From an uncultured Kangiella sp. (lineage in GTDB: Bacteria; Pseudomonadota; Gammaproteobacteria; Enterobacterales; Kangiellaceae): a stretch of DNA of 64,000 bases. Where the stretch lies: NCBI GenBank assembly GCA_947503435.1, contig CANNDL010000003.1:434001-498000 (forward strand), read 5' to 3'. The notes below the pieces were generated by a model that saw only the letters and a program-made list of their open reading frames with translations, made no database searches and was not told the origin of the DNA. Both the position numbers and the translations under genes were made by a program. Shown piece after piece: positions 18,633-27,109 of the stretch (within the stretch, counting starts at the first letter, position 1; the number at the start of each line of letters is the position of its first letter).

Positions 18633-19889
18633 ATGAATTTATCTGAATTAAAGAAAAAAAATGCCCAAGAACTCGCAGATTTAACCAAAGCTGCTGGACT
18701 TGAGCACATGGCGCGTATGCGCAAACAAGACATTATATTTGGCTTACTGAAAAACCACGCAAAATCTGGCGAAGACATCTTCGGCGGCGGCGTGTTAGAA
18801 ATCTTGCCGGACGGCTTTGGTTTCTTACGTTCAGCAGAAGGCTCTTACTTAGCCGGCCCTGATGATATCTACGTTTCGCCAAGCCAAATTCGACGCTTTA
18901 ATTTACGTACGGGTGATACTATTTCCGGTAAAATTCGTCCGCCAAAAGACGGCGAGCGCTATTTTGCCTTATTAAAAGTTGCTGAAATCAACTACGACAG
19001 TCCTGAAAATTCACGCCGCAAGATCTTATTCGAAAACCTAACGCCACTTCATCCTGATGAGCGCATGAAGATGGAGCGAGGCAATGGTTCTACCGAAGAC
19101 ATTACTGCTCGTGTTATCGATTTAGCATCGCCAATTGGTAAAGGTCAGCGCGCATTAATCGTTTCGCCGCCAAAAGCTGGTAAAACCATGATGCTGCAAA
19201 ACATCGCCCAATCGATTACTACTCAGCACCCTGACTGTATGGTTATCGTATTACTTATCGATGAGCGCCCGGAAGAAGTCACCGAGATGCAGCGCATGGT
19301 ACAAGGTGAAGTGGTTGCTTCAACTTTCGATGAGCCAGCGGCTCGTCACGTACAAGTTGCCGAAATGGTCATCGAAAAAGCCAAGCGTTTAGTGGAGCAT
19401 AAAAAAGACGTAGTGATTCTTTTAGATTCGATTACTCGTTTAGCTCGTGCCTACAACACAGTGGTCCCATCGTCAGGCAAGGTCCTTACCGGTGGTGTTG
19501 ATGCCAACGCATTACAACGTCCAAAACGTTTCTTTGGTGCGGCACGTAATATTGAAGAAGGCGGCAGCTTAACCATTATTGCTACTGCATTAGTTGATAC
19601 TGGCTCAAAGATGGACGAGGTTATCTACGAAGAATTTAAAGGTACCGGTAATATGGAATTACACCTTTCTCGCAAGATAGCTGAGAAACGTGTATTCCCT
19701 GCTATCGACTTTAACCGCTCTGGTTCGCGCAAAGAAGACTTGCTAACTACGCCGGACGAGCTTCAGAAGATGTGGATCTTACGCAAAATCCTACACCCAA
19801 TGGATGAATTAGATGCGATTGAATTCTTAATCGACAAAATGGCGCTAACGAAGAGCAACGATGAGTTCTTCGACGCCATGAAAAGATAA
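18633..19889 (+). CDS. rho: transcription termination factor Rho
   Basis: Hexameric RNA-dependent ATPase that terminates transcription. The 418-residue protein starts [17 protein letters not shown] (Rho N-domain) and has the cold-shock-like RNA-binding fold (~52-118: [28 protein letters not shown]). The ATPase core has Walker A PPKAGKT (179-185), Walker [17 protein letters not shown] and the secondary-site segment [10 protein letters not shown]. Length matches E. coli Rho (419). The A+T-rich leader lacks a clear Shine-Dalgarno. A terminator follows directly. Confidence 0.99.
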   Translation: MNLSELKKKNAQELADLTKAAGLEHMARMRKQDIIFGLLKNHAKSGEDIFGGGVLEILPDGFGFLRSAEGSYLAGPDDIYVSPSQIRRFNLRTGDTISGKIRPPKDGERYFALLKVAEINYDSPENSRRKILFENLTPLHPDERMKMERGNGSTEDITARVIDLASPIGKGQRALIVSPPKAGKTMMLQNIAQSITTQHPDCMVIVLLIDERPEEVTEMQRMVQGEVVASTFDEPAARHVQVAEMVIEKAKRLVEHKKDVVILLDSITRLARAYNTVVPSSGKVLTGGVDANALQRPKRFFGAARNIEEGGSLTIIATALVDTGSKMDEVIYEEFKGTGNMELHLSRKIAEKRVFPAIDFNRSGSRKEDLLTTPDELQKMWILRKILHPMDELDAIEFLIDKMALTKSNDEFFDAMKR

Positions 19890-19894
19890 ATTAT

Positions 19895-19918
19895 AAAGGC
19901 GCTTTTTGCGCCTTTTTT
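19895..19918 (+). terminator. intrinsic terminator after rho
   Basis: Stem AAAGGCGC / GCGCCTTT with a TTTTT loop and a T-run, 6 bp after the rho stop. Confidence 0.9.
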
Positions 19919-19985
19919 ATTGCCTTACTGAAATCACTCACCACTATCTGCTAGAATACTCTCAACACAAAATACCTATAATTTT

Positions 19986-21473
19986 ATGCAATACAAAGAC
20001 CTACGCGATTTTATTTCTAAGCTCGAATCTATGGGCGAGCTTAAACGTGTTTCTGTGGAAGTAGATCCGAATCTAGAAATGACGGAGATTTGCGATCGTA
20101 CTTTACGTGCTGGTGGCCCAGCAATATTATTCGAGAATGTGAAAGGCCATTCTATTCCCTTATTAGGTAATTTGTTTGGTACTACTCGCCGTGTAGCTTT
20201 AGCTATGGGCAAAGAGGACTTGTCGGGCTTACGCGATTTGGGTGAGTTATTGGCGTTCCTTAAAGAGCCAAAACCACCGGAAGGTTTGCGTGATGCTTGG
20301 GAGCAGTTGCCTGTATTTAAACAAGTCCTTAATATGACGCCAAAGAAAGTAAAAAAAGCACCCTGTCAGCAGATTGTTTTAGAAGGCGACAAAGTAGATT
20401 TATCTACGATTCCAGTTCAGACTTGTTGGCCAGGTGATGCGGCACCTTTAATGACTTGGGGTTTAACTGTAACCAAGGGGCCTAATCAATCTAGACAAAA
20501 TTTAGGCATTTACCGTCAACAAGTCATCGCTAAAAATAAGCTTATCATGCGCTGGTTGGCCCATCGCGGCGGTGCACTGGACTTTAAAGAATGGTGTGAA
20601 GCTAATCCTGGTGAGCCTTTCCCGGTATCGGTCGCTTTTGGCGCTGATCCCGCTACAATTTTGGGCGCAGTAACACCCGTTCCCGATTCACTGAGCGAAT
20701 ACGCTTTCGCTGGCTTATTACGTGGTGAAAAGACTGAAGTAGTGAAATCAATTGGTAATGAACTGCAAGTGCCCTCTTCTGCTGAAATTGTTCTAGAGGG
20801 CTATATAGATCCCGCCGAGGTGGCAGATGAAGGTCCTTATGGTGATCATACGGGTTACTACAATGAAGTTGAGTCGTTTCCAGTACTTACCGTAGAACGC
20901 ATAACTATGCGTGAAAATCCTATCTATCATTCCACTTACACTGGCCGTCCGCCTGATGAGCCGGCTATTTTAGGTGAAGCCTTAAACGAGGTTTTCGTAC
21001 CTATTCTGCAAAAGCAGTTTCCCGAAATTAGCGACTTTTACCTACCACCTGAAGGATGTTCCTATCGTTTGGCGGTAGTTTCCATGAAAAAGCAATATCC
21101 TGGGCATGCCAAAAGAGTGATGATGGGCGTCTGGTCTTTCTTACGTCAGTTTATGTATACCAAGTTTGTTATTGTGGTGGATGACGATGTGAATACTCGC
21201 GATTGGAAGGACGTTATTTGGGCTTTAACTACCCGCGTCGATCCTACTCGTGATACTACCTTAATTGATAATACGCCAATTGATTATCTCGATTTCGCAT
21301 CACCAGTATCCGGCTTAGGCTCTAAAATGGGTATTGATGCTACTAATAAATGGCAAGGCGAAACCGATCGTGAATGGGGAGAGCCTATCGTGATGGATCC
21401 AGCAGTTAAAGACAAAGTTGATTCCATGTGGGATTCATTGAATTTAATGCCGGAAGATGAACAAGATGACTGA
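19986..21473 (+). CDS. ubiD: 4-hydroxy-3-polyprenylbenzoate decarboxylase UbiD
   Basis: Prenylated-FMN-dependent decarboxylase in ubiquinone biosynthesis. The 495-residue protein shows the UbiD family blocks [15 protein letters not shown] (~40), [45 protein letters not shown] (~280) and the C-terminal [13 protein letters not shown]. Length matches E. coli UbiD (497). It overlaps the downstream flavin reductase gene fre, the same pairing as in E. coli. The cofactor-making partner ubiX is not in the window. Confidence 0.97.
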   Translation: MQYKDLRDFISKLESMGELKRVSVEVDPNLEMTEICDRTLRAGGPAILFENVKGHSIPLLGNLFGTTRRVALAMGKEDLSGLRDLGELLAFLKEPKPPEGLRDAWEQLPVFKQVLNMTPKKVKKAPCQQIVLEGDKVDLSTIPVQTCWPGDAAPLMTWGLTVTKGPNQSRQNLGIYRQQVIAKNKLIMRWLAHRGGALDFKEWCEANPGEPFPVSVAFGADPATILGAVTPVPDSLSEYAFAGLLRGEKTEVVKSIGNELQVPSSAEIVLEGYIDPAEVADEGPYGDHTGYYNEVESFPVLTVERITMRENPIYHSTYTGRPPDEPAILGEALNEVFVPILQKQFPEISDFYLPPEGCSYRLAVVSMKKQYPGHAKRVMMGVWSFLRQFMYTKFVIVVDDDVNTRDWKDVIWALTTRVDPTRDTTLIDNTPIDYLDFASPVSGLGSKMGIDATNKWQGETDREWGEPIVMDPAVKDKVDSMWDSLNLMPEDEQDD

Positions 21474-22197
21474 ACAAGCTAATCCATTCTATGACTTTGA
21501 AGTGCGTTTAGTACGTAAAGTCAGTTCCGATGTTTATTGGGTACAGCTCGATCCTTTAAATGAGCTTCCCCCCTACTCTGCTGGACAGTATTTAATGCTC
21601 GAATTGGCTGACGGTCATTTATGTCCTTTTTCGATTGCCAGCTCACCATTGCAAGATGTACTGGAGTTACATATCCGTCGCCTTCCGGGGCATGACGAAG
21701 CCGATAAGATCATTAGCCATTTAAAACATCGAAACAAAGTACGTGTGCAAATGCCTTTTGGCCGTTGTTTACTAACACAATCGGATAAACCTGCTGTTTT
21801 TATTGCTGGTGGAACAGGCTTTGCACCCTTTCACTCGATTATCAAAACCGCTCTTATGAATGGTGAAGACAGAGAGCTTATTCTTTATTGGGGCGCTCAA
21901 ACTGCAGCAGATCTATACTTACTAGAAGATCCTAAAGAATGGGCCGAATCTGTCGATAACCTAAAGTTTGTGCCAGTACTTTCTGGAATCGATCCTCAAT
22001 GGCAAGGGCGTAAAGGCTTTGTTCATCACGCTTTTATGCTGGATTATGCAGACTTTACTAATATGGATATTTATGTGGCTGGCTCTGAACCTATGGTGAT
22101 GTCAGTTTATCAAGACCTACTCGATCGTGGCGTCGATAAACAGAATATTCACTCAGATATTTTGCATATCAAACAAGAATTTGGTCAACTCGACTAA
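21466..22197 (+). CDS. fre: NAD(P)H-flavin reductase
   Basis: Reduces free flavins with NAD(P)H. Known in E. coli as Fre, downstream of ubiD. The protein (243 residues from ATG 21466) has the FAD-type domain with PFSIASSP (RxYS-type, here CPFSIAS) and the NAD(P)-binding segment [15 protein letters not shown] (~105-119). The C-terminal YVAGSEPMV matches the GSEPMV-type motif. I prefer the second ATG because GGAAG lies 9 nt upstream of it, whereas it abuts the first (21457). Either way the gene overlaps the ubiD stop. Confidence 0.93.
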   Translation: MTEQANPFYDFEVRLVRKVSSDVYWVQLDPLNELPPYSAGQYLMLELADGHLCPFSIASSPLQDVLELHIRRLPGHDEADKIISHLKHRNKVRVQMPFGRCLLTQSDKPAVFIAGGTGFAPFHSIIKTALMNGEDRELILYWGAQTAADLYLLEDPKEWAESVDNLKFVPVLSGIDPQWQGRKGFVHHAFMLDYADFTNMDIYVAGSEPMVMSVYQDLLDRGVDKQNIHSDILHIKQEFGQLD

Positions 22198-22217
22198 CTT
22201 CTTAGTCTTAGCTACAA

Positions 22218-22241
22218 AAAAGGAGCCAAATGGCTCCTTTT
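22218..22241. terminator. bidirectional intrinsic terminator
   Basis: Perfect 10-bp stem AAAAGGAGCC / GGCTCCTTTT with an AAAT loop between fre (+) and the solute-binding gene (-). Confidence 0.9.
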
Positions 22242-22258
22242 AATTGTTTGGACTTTAT

Positions 22259-23053
22259 CTACTGGTAGTTTTGCATGTATTTATCAATTTGATTATTAGC
22301 TACCATTTGTTCAAGGCTGGTTTTTATTGTTGTAATTTTATCCGCTTTACTACTTTTCTTACTAAACATATAAGCAACGCTATCTGCCGGAATAACCACA
22401 GAGGATTCTTTCATTTTAGAACCCATACCTTTGCGTTTAATAATGTAGCGCCCTTCTACTGGATCCACTAAGACTCCATTAGCACGACCATACTCTACAT
22501 TATAAAAACTTGCTTCATTGGTAGGGCTGCCGACAAACGAGCGGCTATATTGGGCATGATTCATGAATTCATCCACGTCATCACCGTAATAATAACCATC
22601 TGACACACCAATTTTATTTCCGAAACTCAAAAATTGTCCTAATTGATCACCGTTGAAGGTACTATTACTTGGCACAAATAAAACAAAGGACTCAGCACGA
22701 TAAGGCATTGAAAAATCAGCATATTCTTTACGCTCATCGGTAGGTGTAGCACCGGCTAATACGTCAATTTTACCTTCTTTAACCGCATCAAGTAGCTCCG
22801 CCCATGGCTTTTCAACGTAAGCCAGATCACAACCTGCTGCTGATGCTGCTGAAGCCAGAATATCTACATCAATACCCTGCATTTTTTTGTTTTCAAAGAA
22901 TTGATATGGCTTTCGAGATTCCCAACCGTATGTAATTACACAGTCCGATTTTTTACTAATACTAGTTTCTTGTTGTTCTGAACTTCCTTTTTCATCACCG
23001 CAAGCAACTAACAATACTGATGTTAACAACATCATTGATGTAACTAGTCGCAT
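22259..23053 (-). CDS. substrate-binding lipoprotein, family 3 (PBPb-like)
   Basis: A 264-residue periplasmic-binding-protein-like lipoprotein: MRLVTSMMLLTSVLLVAC, lipobox at C18. It has the typical family-3 segments YGWESRKPYQFFEN, GIDVDILASAASAAGC, WAELLDAVKEGKIDVLAGATPTDERKEYADFSMPY (in two overlapping halves around 80-120) and an AYMFSKK stretch. This fold binds amino acids or similar small ligands. No ABC permease or ATPase genes are adjacent, so it may be an orphan sensor-like or enzyme-assisting binding protein. Ligand unknown. Confidence 0.88.
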   Translation of the reverse strand: MRLVTSMMLLTSVLLVACGDEKGSSEQQETSISKKSDCVITYGWESRKPYQFFENKKMQGIDVDILASAASAAGCDLAYVEKPWAELLDAVKEGKIDVLAGATPTDERKEYADFSMPYRAESFVLFVPSNSTFNGDQLGQFLSFGNKIGVSDGYYYGDDVDEFMNHAQYSRSFVGSPTNEASFYNVEYGRANGVLVDPVEGRYIIKRKGMGSKMKESSVVIPADSVAYMFSKKSSKADKITTIKTSLEQMVANNQIDKYMQNYQ

Positions 23054-23180
23054 GAATTTCCCCTAAACGATAATAATGCAAATGCGACTTAAGTATTGAT
23101 GAAGTTGTGACCGAGATCAACTAATATTGTATAAAAATTCGACAGCTATGTAGTTAATCGCTTTTATATCAAATAGATAG

Positions 23181-23378
23181 CTATTCTTTTGATTGAATTG
23201 GGGCAAAGATTGCGTAGAAAATCCAAGCAAACCAAGAAATGAACCAAATTGCCAAAATCCAGCCTAATTTTTCAGTTGCCAGTGTCTTTTTTGATAATAA
23301 AATCAATATGATAGGTAAAATATAGAAAAAGCCAACGGTTATAAAAAACAGCAATATACTGGTGATAGTCAATGCCAT
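23181..23378 (-). CDS. small two-helix membrane protein (PLDc_N / superinfection-immunity-like)
   Basis: A 65-residue protein with two membrane helices (about 5-28 and 38-60). It has the pattern P-I-I-...-SKKT...EK.GW..A..FISWFAWI.Y..FAP, similar to the short PLDc_N-type domain. A paralogue lies 10 bp upstream in the same direction. Function unknown. The similarity to phage superinfection-immunity proteins is shared by many housekeeping small membrane proteins and carries no defence claim. Confidence 0.78.
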   Translation of the reverse strand: MALTITSILLFFITVGFFYILPIILILLSKKTLATEKLGWILAIWFISWFAWIFYAIFAPIQSKE

Positions 23379-23388
23379 TTTTTGTCAG

Positions 23389-23583
23389 TTACGCTCTAGA
23401 GCTCTGCACGGGAGCGACGATTAGGTAGATGATCCAGGCGAACCAAGAAATAAAGATGGTGGCTAATAACCAACCTGCTTTTTCAGCACCTTGAGTTTTT
23501 TTGGATGTGGCAATTGCTATGATTGGAACCAACCATAGCAACATAATACCTATTAAGAAAAATCCGCCAAATGCTACTTCCAT
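23389..23583 (-). CDS. small two-helix membrane protein, paralogue of 23181
   Basis: A 64-residue protein with the same layout as its neighbour: helix, P-I-I-AI-ATSKKTQGAEKAGW, helix, FISWFAWIIY, then APVQS. The identity is obvious across the central 35 residues, so the two arose by tandem duplication. It is 9 bp downstream of rpoH and may be transcribed with it from the CIRCE-bearing promoter, which would make the pair heat-shock inducible (inference). Confidence 0.78.
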   Translation of the reverse strand: MEVAFGGFFLIGIMLLWLVPIIAIATSKKTQGAEKAGWLLATIFISWFAWIIYLIVAPVQSSRA

Positions 23584-23592
23584 GAATATTCC

Positions 23593-24441
23593 TTATGCAA
23601 TGGCGTTTTTAATTTTGTTCATGGCATTTTTCTCCAGCTGACGAATTCGCTCAGCAGAAATACCATATTTCCCAGCTAAATCGTGCAAAGTAGCCTTTTG
23701 ATCGCTTAACCAGCGTTGTTGTAAGATATCTTGGCTACGCTCATCAAGCGTTTTCAATGCTGACATTAAGCGTGCTTCACGCTGATCTTGCCAATCGTTT
23801 TGCTCAACTTCGACTGCAGGGTCTAAGCTCTTAGACTCTAGATAATGGACTGGCGCGTATGCTTGCGAATCATCATCTATCGCAGGAGCATCGAAAGCTG
23901 CGTCATGCGCATTTAAACGGCCTTCCATCCGTACCACTTCTTCAGGTGATACATTTAGATCATCAGCAATAGCCTTAACTTCTGCTTGATTTAACCAATT
24001 TAGTTTCTTTTTCTTAGAGCGCAGATTAAAGAACAATTTACGTTGTGCTTTAGTCGTCGCCACTTTCACAATACGCCAGTTCTTCAACACATATTCATGA
24101 ATTTCAGCTTTAATCCAGTGAACCGCGAAAGATACTAAACGAACGCCCATAGTCGGGTCGAAGCGCTTAACCGCCTTCATTAGACCAATATTTCCTTCTT
24201 GGATAAGGTCCGCTTGTGGCAAACCATAACCGTTATAACTTCTTGCTATATGTGCCACAAAACGTAAGTGAGCCATCACTAAGTCGCGTGCAGCATCTAA
24301 ATTTTCTTCATCTCTGAAGCTATGAGCTAATGCCTGTTCTTCTTCTACAGATAGGACAGGAATCGCATTGACAGACGAGACATAACCCTCGATGCTGCCA
24401 GTAGGTACGGCTAGTGCCATAGACATTGGAATTTTACTCAT
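23593..24441 (-). CDS. rpoH: RNA polymerase heat-shock sigma factor RpoH (sigma-32)
   Basis: Directs transcription of heat-shock genes. The 282-residue protein has region 2 ([55 protein letters not shown]), the RpoH box ([15 protein letters not shown]) and region 4 ending in the helix-turn-helix ([23 protein letters not shown]). A strong AGGAGG sits 7 nt before ATG 24441. Two perfect CIRCE elements lie upstream at 24473-24530, implying HrcA repression. Two small membrane genes follow directly. In most relatives rpoH adjoins ftsX; here four foreign-looking genes separate them. Confidence 0.98.
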   Translation of the reverse strand: MSKIPMSMALAVPTGSIEGYVSSVNAIPVLSVEEEQALAHSFRDEENLDAARDLVMAHLRFVAHIARSYNGYGLPQADLIQEGNIGLMKAVKRFDPTMGVRLVSFAVHWIKAEIHEYVLKNWRIVKVATTKAQRKLFFNLRSKKKKLNWLNQAEVKAIADDLNVSPEEVVRMEGRLNAHDAAFDAPAIDDDSQAYAPVHYLESKSLDPAVEVEQNDWQDQREARLMSALKTLDERSQDILQQRWLSDQKATLHDLAGKYGISAERIRQLEKNAMNKIKNAIA

Positions 24442-24472
24442 GCTTTCCTCCTATTAATACTTACAATCTATA

Positions 24473-24499
24473 TTAGCACTCTTTACATCAGAGTGCTAA
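24473..24499. promoter_or_regulatory. CIRCE element 1 (HrcA operator)
   Basis: Perfect match to the CIRCE consensus: TTAGCACTC-N9-GAGTGCTAA, 31 bp upstream of the rpoH start codon. CIRCE is the operator of HrcA, the repressor whose folding depends on GroEL, and normally controls groES-groEL or dnaK operons. Confidence 0.95.
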
Positions 24500-24503
24500 T
24501 TTT

Positions 24504-24530
24504 TTAGCACTCATGCTTCGGGAGTGCTAA
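24504..24530. promoter_or_regulatory. CIRCE element 2 (HrcA operator)
   Basis: A second perfect TTAGCACTC-N9-GAGTGCTAA, offset from the first by exactly 31 bp (about three helical turns), so both sites face the same side of the DNA. It lies between rpoH (-) and the VOC gene (+, starts 106 bp away). Confidence 0.95.
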
Positions 24531-24635
24531 AAATCTACTTATAAGAGGTAAAAATCCTGGAAAAGTTTCAAATTTAGCCTTTTATTTATATAGTAGAGCT
24601 TATAAAACACCTAACTTATTGATTTTGGAGTCATT

Positions 24636-25010
24636 ATGATTGGATATATCACCATCGGTACCAATGATTTAGAGCGTGGAGCCGCTTTTTGGGAAGCCTT
24701 AATCACAGAAATTGGTGGCAAGCGAATGATGGAGTCAGAGCGGTTTATAGCTTGGATGGGGCCAAACGGCAGTACCGGCATGGGATTAAACAAACCATTT
24801 GACGGTAACGCCGCCACTGTTGGTAATGGCGTCATGGTCGCTTTTCAACTCGATTCACCAGACAAAGTGGATAAGATGTATGCTCGTGCTATTGAATTAG
24901 GTGCGACTTGCGAAGGCCCTTCTGGTGAGCGTAGCGATAACTTCTATGCTGGCTACTTCCGCGATTTGGATGGCAATAAATGTAATTTCTTCTACATGGA
25001 TATGGGGTAA
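24636..25010 (+). CDS. VOC (glyoxalase/bleomycin-resistance) superfamily protein
   Basis: A 124-residue single VOC domain pair: begins MIGYITIGTNDLERGAAFWE and ends YAGYFRDLDGNKCNFFYMD, the canonical start and end strands. An H is missing from the first strand (TIGTND) where many metal-dependent members have His, so metal binding is uncertain. The substrate is unknown. It is divergent from rpoH and followed by a DUF1304 gene 7 bp on. Related VOC genes often accompany YCII/DGPF and ECF42 genes, as found downstream here. Confidence 0.9.
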   Translation: MIGYITIGTNDLERGAAFWEALITEIGGKRMMESERFIAWMGPNGSTGMGLNKPFDGNAATVGNGVMVAFQLDSPDKVDKMYARAIELGATCEGPSGERSDNFYAGYFRDLDGNKCNFFYMDMG

Positions 25011-25017
25011 GAATAAG

Positions 25018-25383
25018 ATGCTCAAGAAAATCGCAAATTTTATAACCGGCCTGGTTGCCATTGAGCATATTGGCATCATGGTTTTAGAAATGTTTTACTG
25101 GGATCATCCCATTGGCCGTAAAGTTTTTAATATGACGCCAGAAGTTTCTAATTTGTCTGCGACCTTGGCCGCTAATCAGGGATTATATAATGGCTTTTTG
25201 GCAGCTGGTTTAATTTGGGGGCTAATTTCTAATCGCCGAGATGTGAAAATATTTTTCTTAAGCTGCGTCGTTATTGCCGGTATTTTTGGCGCCATCACCG
25301 CTAAACCAAGTATTGTGTTTACCCAAGCCATGCCTGCTTTTATTGGCTTAGTGTTATGGTTAATTCAAAAAAATAAGGCATAA
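25018..25383 (+). CDS. DUF1304 membrane protein
   Basis: A 121-residue membrane protein from ATG 25018 (MLKKIANFITGLVAIEHI). A longer frame starting at 24901 overlaps the VOC gene by 110 bp and was rejected. The DUF1304 pattern is present: IANFITGLVAIEHIGIMVLEMFYW, then NQGLYNGFLAAGLIWG, with four hydrophobic helices (in parts). Function of the family is unknown. It is 7 bp after the VOC gene, hence likely co-transcribed. Confidence 0.88.
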   Translation: MLKKIANFITGLVAIEHIGIMVLEMFYWDHPIGRKVFNMTPEVSNLSATLAANQGLYNGFLAAGLIWGLISNRRDVKIFFLSCVVIAGIFGAITAKPSIVFTQAMPAFIGLVLWLIQKNKA

Positions 25384-25384
25384 G

Positions 25385-25411
25385 TGTCGATCAAGTAAAT
25401 TTGATTACGTC
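25385..25411 (+). promoter_or_regulatory. candidate ECF42-dependent promoter (TGTCGA-N17-CGTC)
   Basis: TGTCGA at 25385-25390 and CGTC at 25408-25411, separated by 17 bp, lie about 50 bp before the YCII/DGPF start codon. As I recall from work on ECF42 sigma factors in Streptomyces, their targets carry TGTCGA at -35 and a short CG-A/T-C-like -10. The ECF42 gene is the second gene of this transcription unit, so autoregulation is expected. Confidence 0.7.
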
Positions 25412-25461
25412 TTTGTTGATGAAAGACCATTTATTCTATTAATCAATTAAAGGAATTTTAC

Positions 25462-25815
25462 ATGCAATATTTATTAATGATCTATGCGGCAGAATCCGCT
25501 GAACCAGCACCTGGTAGTGACGAATTTATGAAATTGATCCAAGACTATGGAGTCTTTACCGAAGAAGTTAAAAATGCAGGAGTATTTGTAGGAGGAGAGC
25601 CTCTAGAGCCCATCGCAACGGCGACGACAGTTCGAGTGCGCGATAACGAACCATTGATAACCGATGGTCCCTTTGCCGAAACTAAGGAAGTACTTGGTGG
25701 ATACTATTTATTAGATTGCGATAACCTAGATCAAGCGCTCGAGTATGCAGCAAAAATCCCAAGCGCCAAATACGGAAGCATAGAAGTGCGTCCTATTATG
25801 CAACTGCCAGGTTAA
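25462..25815 (+). CDS. YCII-related protein of the DGPF type
   Basis: A 117-residue protein: MQYLLMIYAAE at the start, VRDNEPLITDGPFAETKEVLGGYYLLD in the middle (the DGPF motif, ~72-75, given across the region 64-90) and a C-terminal EVRPIMQLPG. The ferredoxin-like fold resembles YciI, but the function is unknown. Genes of this type are the hallmark partners of ECF42 sigma factors. RBS AAAGGAA lies just upstream. It is probably transcribed from the ECF42-type promoter at 25385. Confidence 0.93.
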   Translation: MQYLLMIYAAESAEPAPGSDEFMKLIQDYGVFTEEVKNAGVFVGGEPLEPIATATTVRVRDNEPLITDGPFAETKEVLGGYYLLDCDNLDQALEYAAKIPSAKYGSIEVRPIMQLPG

Positions 25816-25831
25816 TAAAAAAAACTCTTTA

Positions 25832-27109
25832 GTGAACAAAAAAGACAACCGCACTGCCATCATCGATAAAGCCATTGAGAGGGTAGTGCGTGATTGTTAT
25901 GGCAAAATTCTTTCGCAATTAACCTACCAATTCAAAAATCTTGACCTAGCCGAAGAGGCCATCCAAGAAGCTACCATTAGCGCGCTAAGGCACTGGCAAG
26001 AGCAGGGCATAGCTAGTGATCCAGAGGCATGGCTATATATAGCCGCGAAACGCAAAGCTATTGATATCATTAGAAAAAATCAAACTCACACTAAAAAGCA
26101 ACACGCTCTTACCCAGCATAATAAAATTATCGAAAATGATTCTTTTGTTACTGATAATTCGAGTCCATCATTTCAAGATCGACGGCTAGAGTTAATTTTT
26201 ACTTGTTGCCATCCAGCATTGGAAACATCTTCGCAAGTGGCGCTAACCCTAAATACCATTTGCGGCTTTAGTACTGATGAAATTGCTAAAGCATTTTTAC
26301 TAAAGCGAGCGACCATGGCTCAAAGGCTGGTTCGCGCTAAGCGCAAAATTGCCAAAGCTAGAATTCCCTATGCGATTCCAACAGCCGATCAATTAGAGCA
26401 AAGATTGAATGGTGTTATGGGTGTTATCTATCTCATATTTAATGAAGCTTATTATTCAAAAGGTAGCCAGTATTTAAGTTCAACAGCTCTTGCAGAGGAG
26501 GCTATACAGCTTGCTGAGCTTATCAATCAACAACTTCCACATCGTGCAGAGCTGCTAGGGCTTTTGGCTTTAATGCAATTCAACTTTGCTCGGTTTAAGG
26601 CACGCCTTGATAAGTTTGGTCGAAGCATAAATCTCAAAGATCAAAACCGACAGCTATGGTCAAGTAATCGAATCGATAAAGGTAATCAGTATTTAAATGC
26701 CGCCGTTGCTTTAAAGCGATTAGGGAGTTACCAAATTCAAGCAGCCATAAGCGCCGTGCATTCCACTTCTGAAACATTTGAGCAAACCGATTGGCTACAG
26801 ATTTACGGTTTATATCAAAAGCTACAGCAGTATCAAAACTCTCCTGTTGTACAACTCAATGCGGCTATTACCTTAGCTTATACCCAAAAACCCCTAGCTG
26901 CGCTCAATCAAATTGAAAAGCTAGAGCAAGCAGGGCACTTAAATCAATACCACCTCTTGTTTGTCGCCAAAGCTTTCTGTCTAAAAAAATTAGGCGATAA
27001 CAAGGCAAGCACAATGGCAATGAAGACAGCCATTGCATTAAGCGATAACCAATTTCAAAAGGATTATTTTCAGCAAGAGCTAGAAAGCTGGTTTAAGAAT
27101 ATTAGCTAG
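25832..27109 (+). CDS. ECF sigma factor of group ECF42 with C-terminal TPR-like extension
   Basis: A 425-residue alternative sigma factor: region 2 (IERVVRDCYGKILSQL, EEAIQEATISALRHW, DPEAWLYIAAKRKAIDIIR) and region 4 (ALTLNTICGFSTDEIAKAFL, ATMAQRLVRAKRKI) precede a long helical C-terminal half (~200-425: RAELLGLLALMQF, SPVVQLNAAITLAY). That extension marks the ECF42 group; it replaces an anti-sigma factor and is required for activity in studied members. The start is GTG with a poor Shine-Dalgarno, 16 bp after the DGPF gene. Its 3' end overlaps ftsX tail-to-tail by 8 bp. Confidence 0.93.
   Translation: MNKKDNRTAIIDKAIERVVRDCYGKILSQLTYQFKNLDLAEEAIQEATISALRHWQEQGIASDPEAWLYIAAKRKAIDIIRKNQTHTKKQHALTQHNKIIENDSFVTDNSSPSFQDRRLELIFTCCHPALETSSQVALTLNTICGFSTDEIAKAFLLKRATMAQRLVRAKRKIAKARIPYAIPTADQLEQRLNGVMGVIYLIFNEAYYSKGSQYLSSTALAEEAIQLAELINQQLPHRAELLGLLALMQFNFARFKARLDKFGRSINLKDQNRQLWSSNRIDKGNQYLNAAVALKRLGSYQIQAAISAVHSTSETFEQTDWLQIYGLYQKLQQYQNSPVVQLNAAITLAYTQKPLAALNQIEKLEQAGHLNQYHLLFVAKAFCLKKLGDNKASTMAMKTAIALSDNQFQKDYFQQELESWFKNIS

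Noticed and set aside
23181-23583. Twin small membrane proteins as superinfection immunity
   Set aside because: The fold is widespread and there is no prophage in the window.
24901-25017. Longer N-terminus for the DUF1304 protein
   Set aside because: It would overlap the VOC gene by 110 bp and gives residues without family similarity; ATG 25018 matches homologues.
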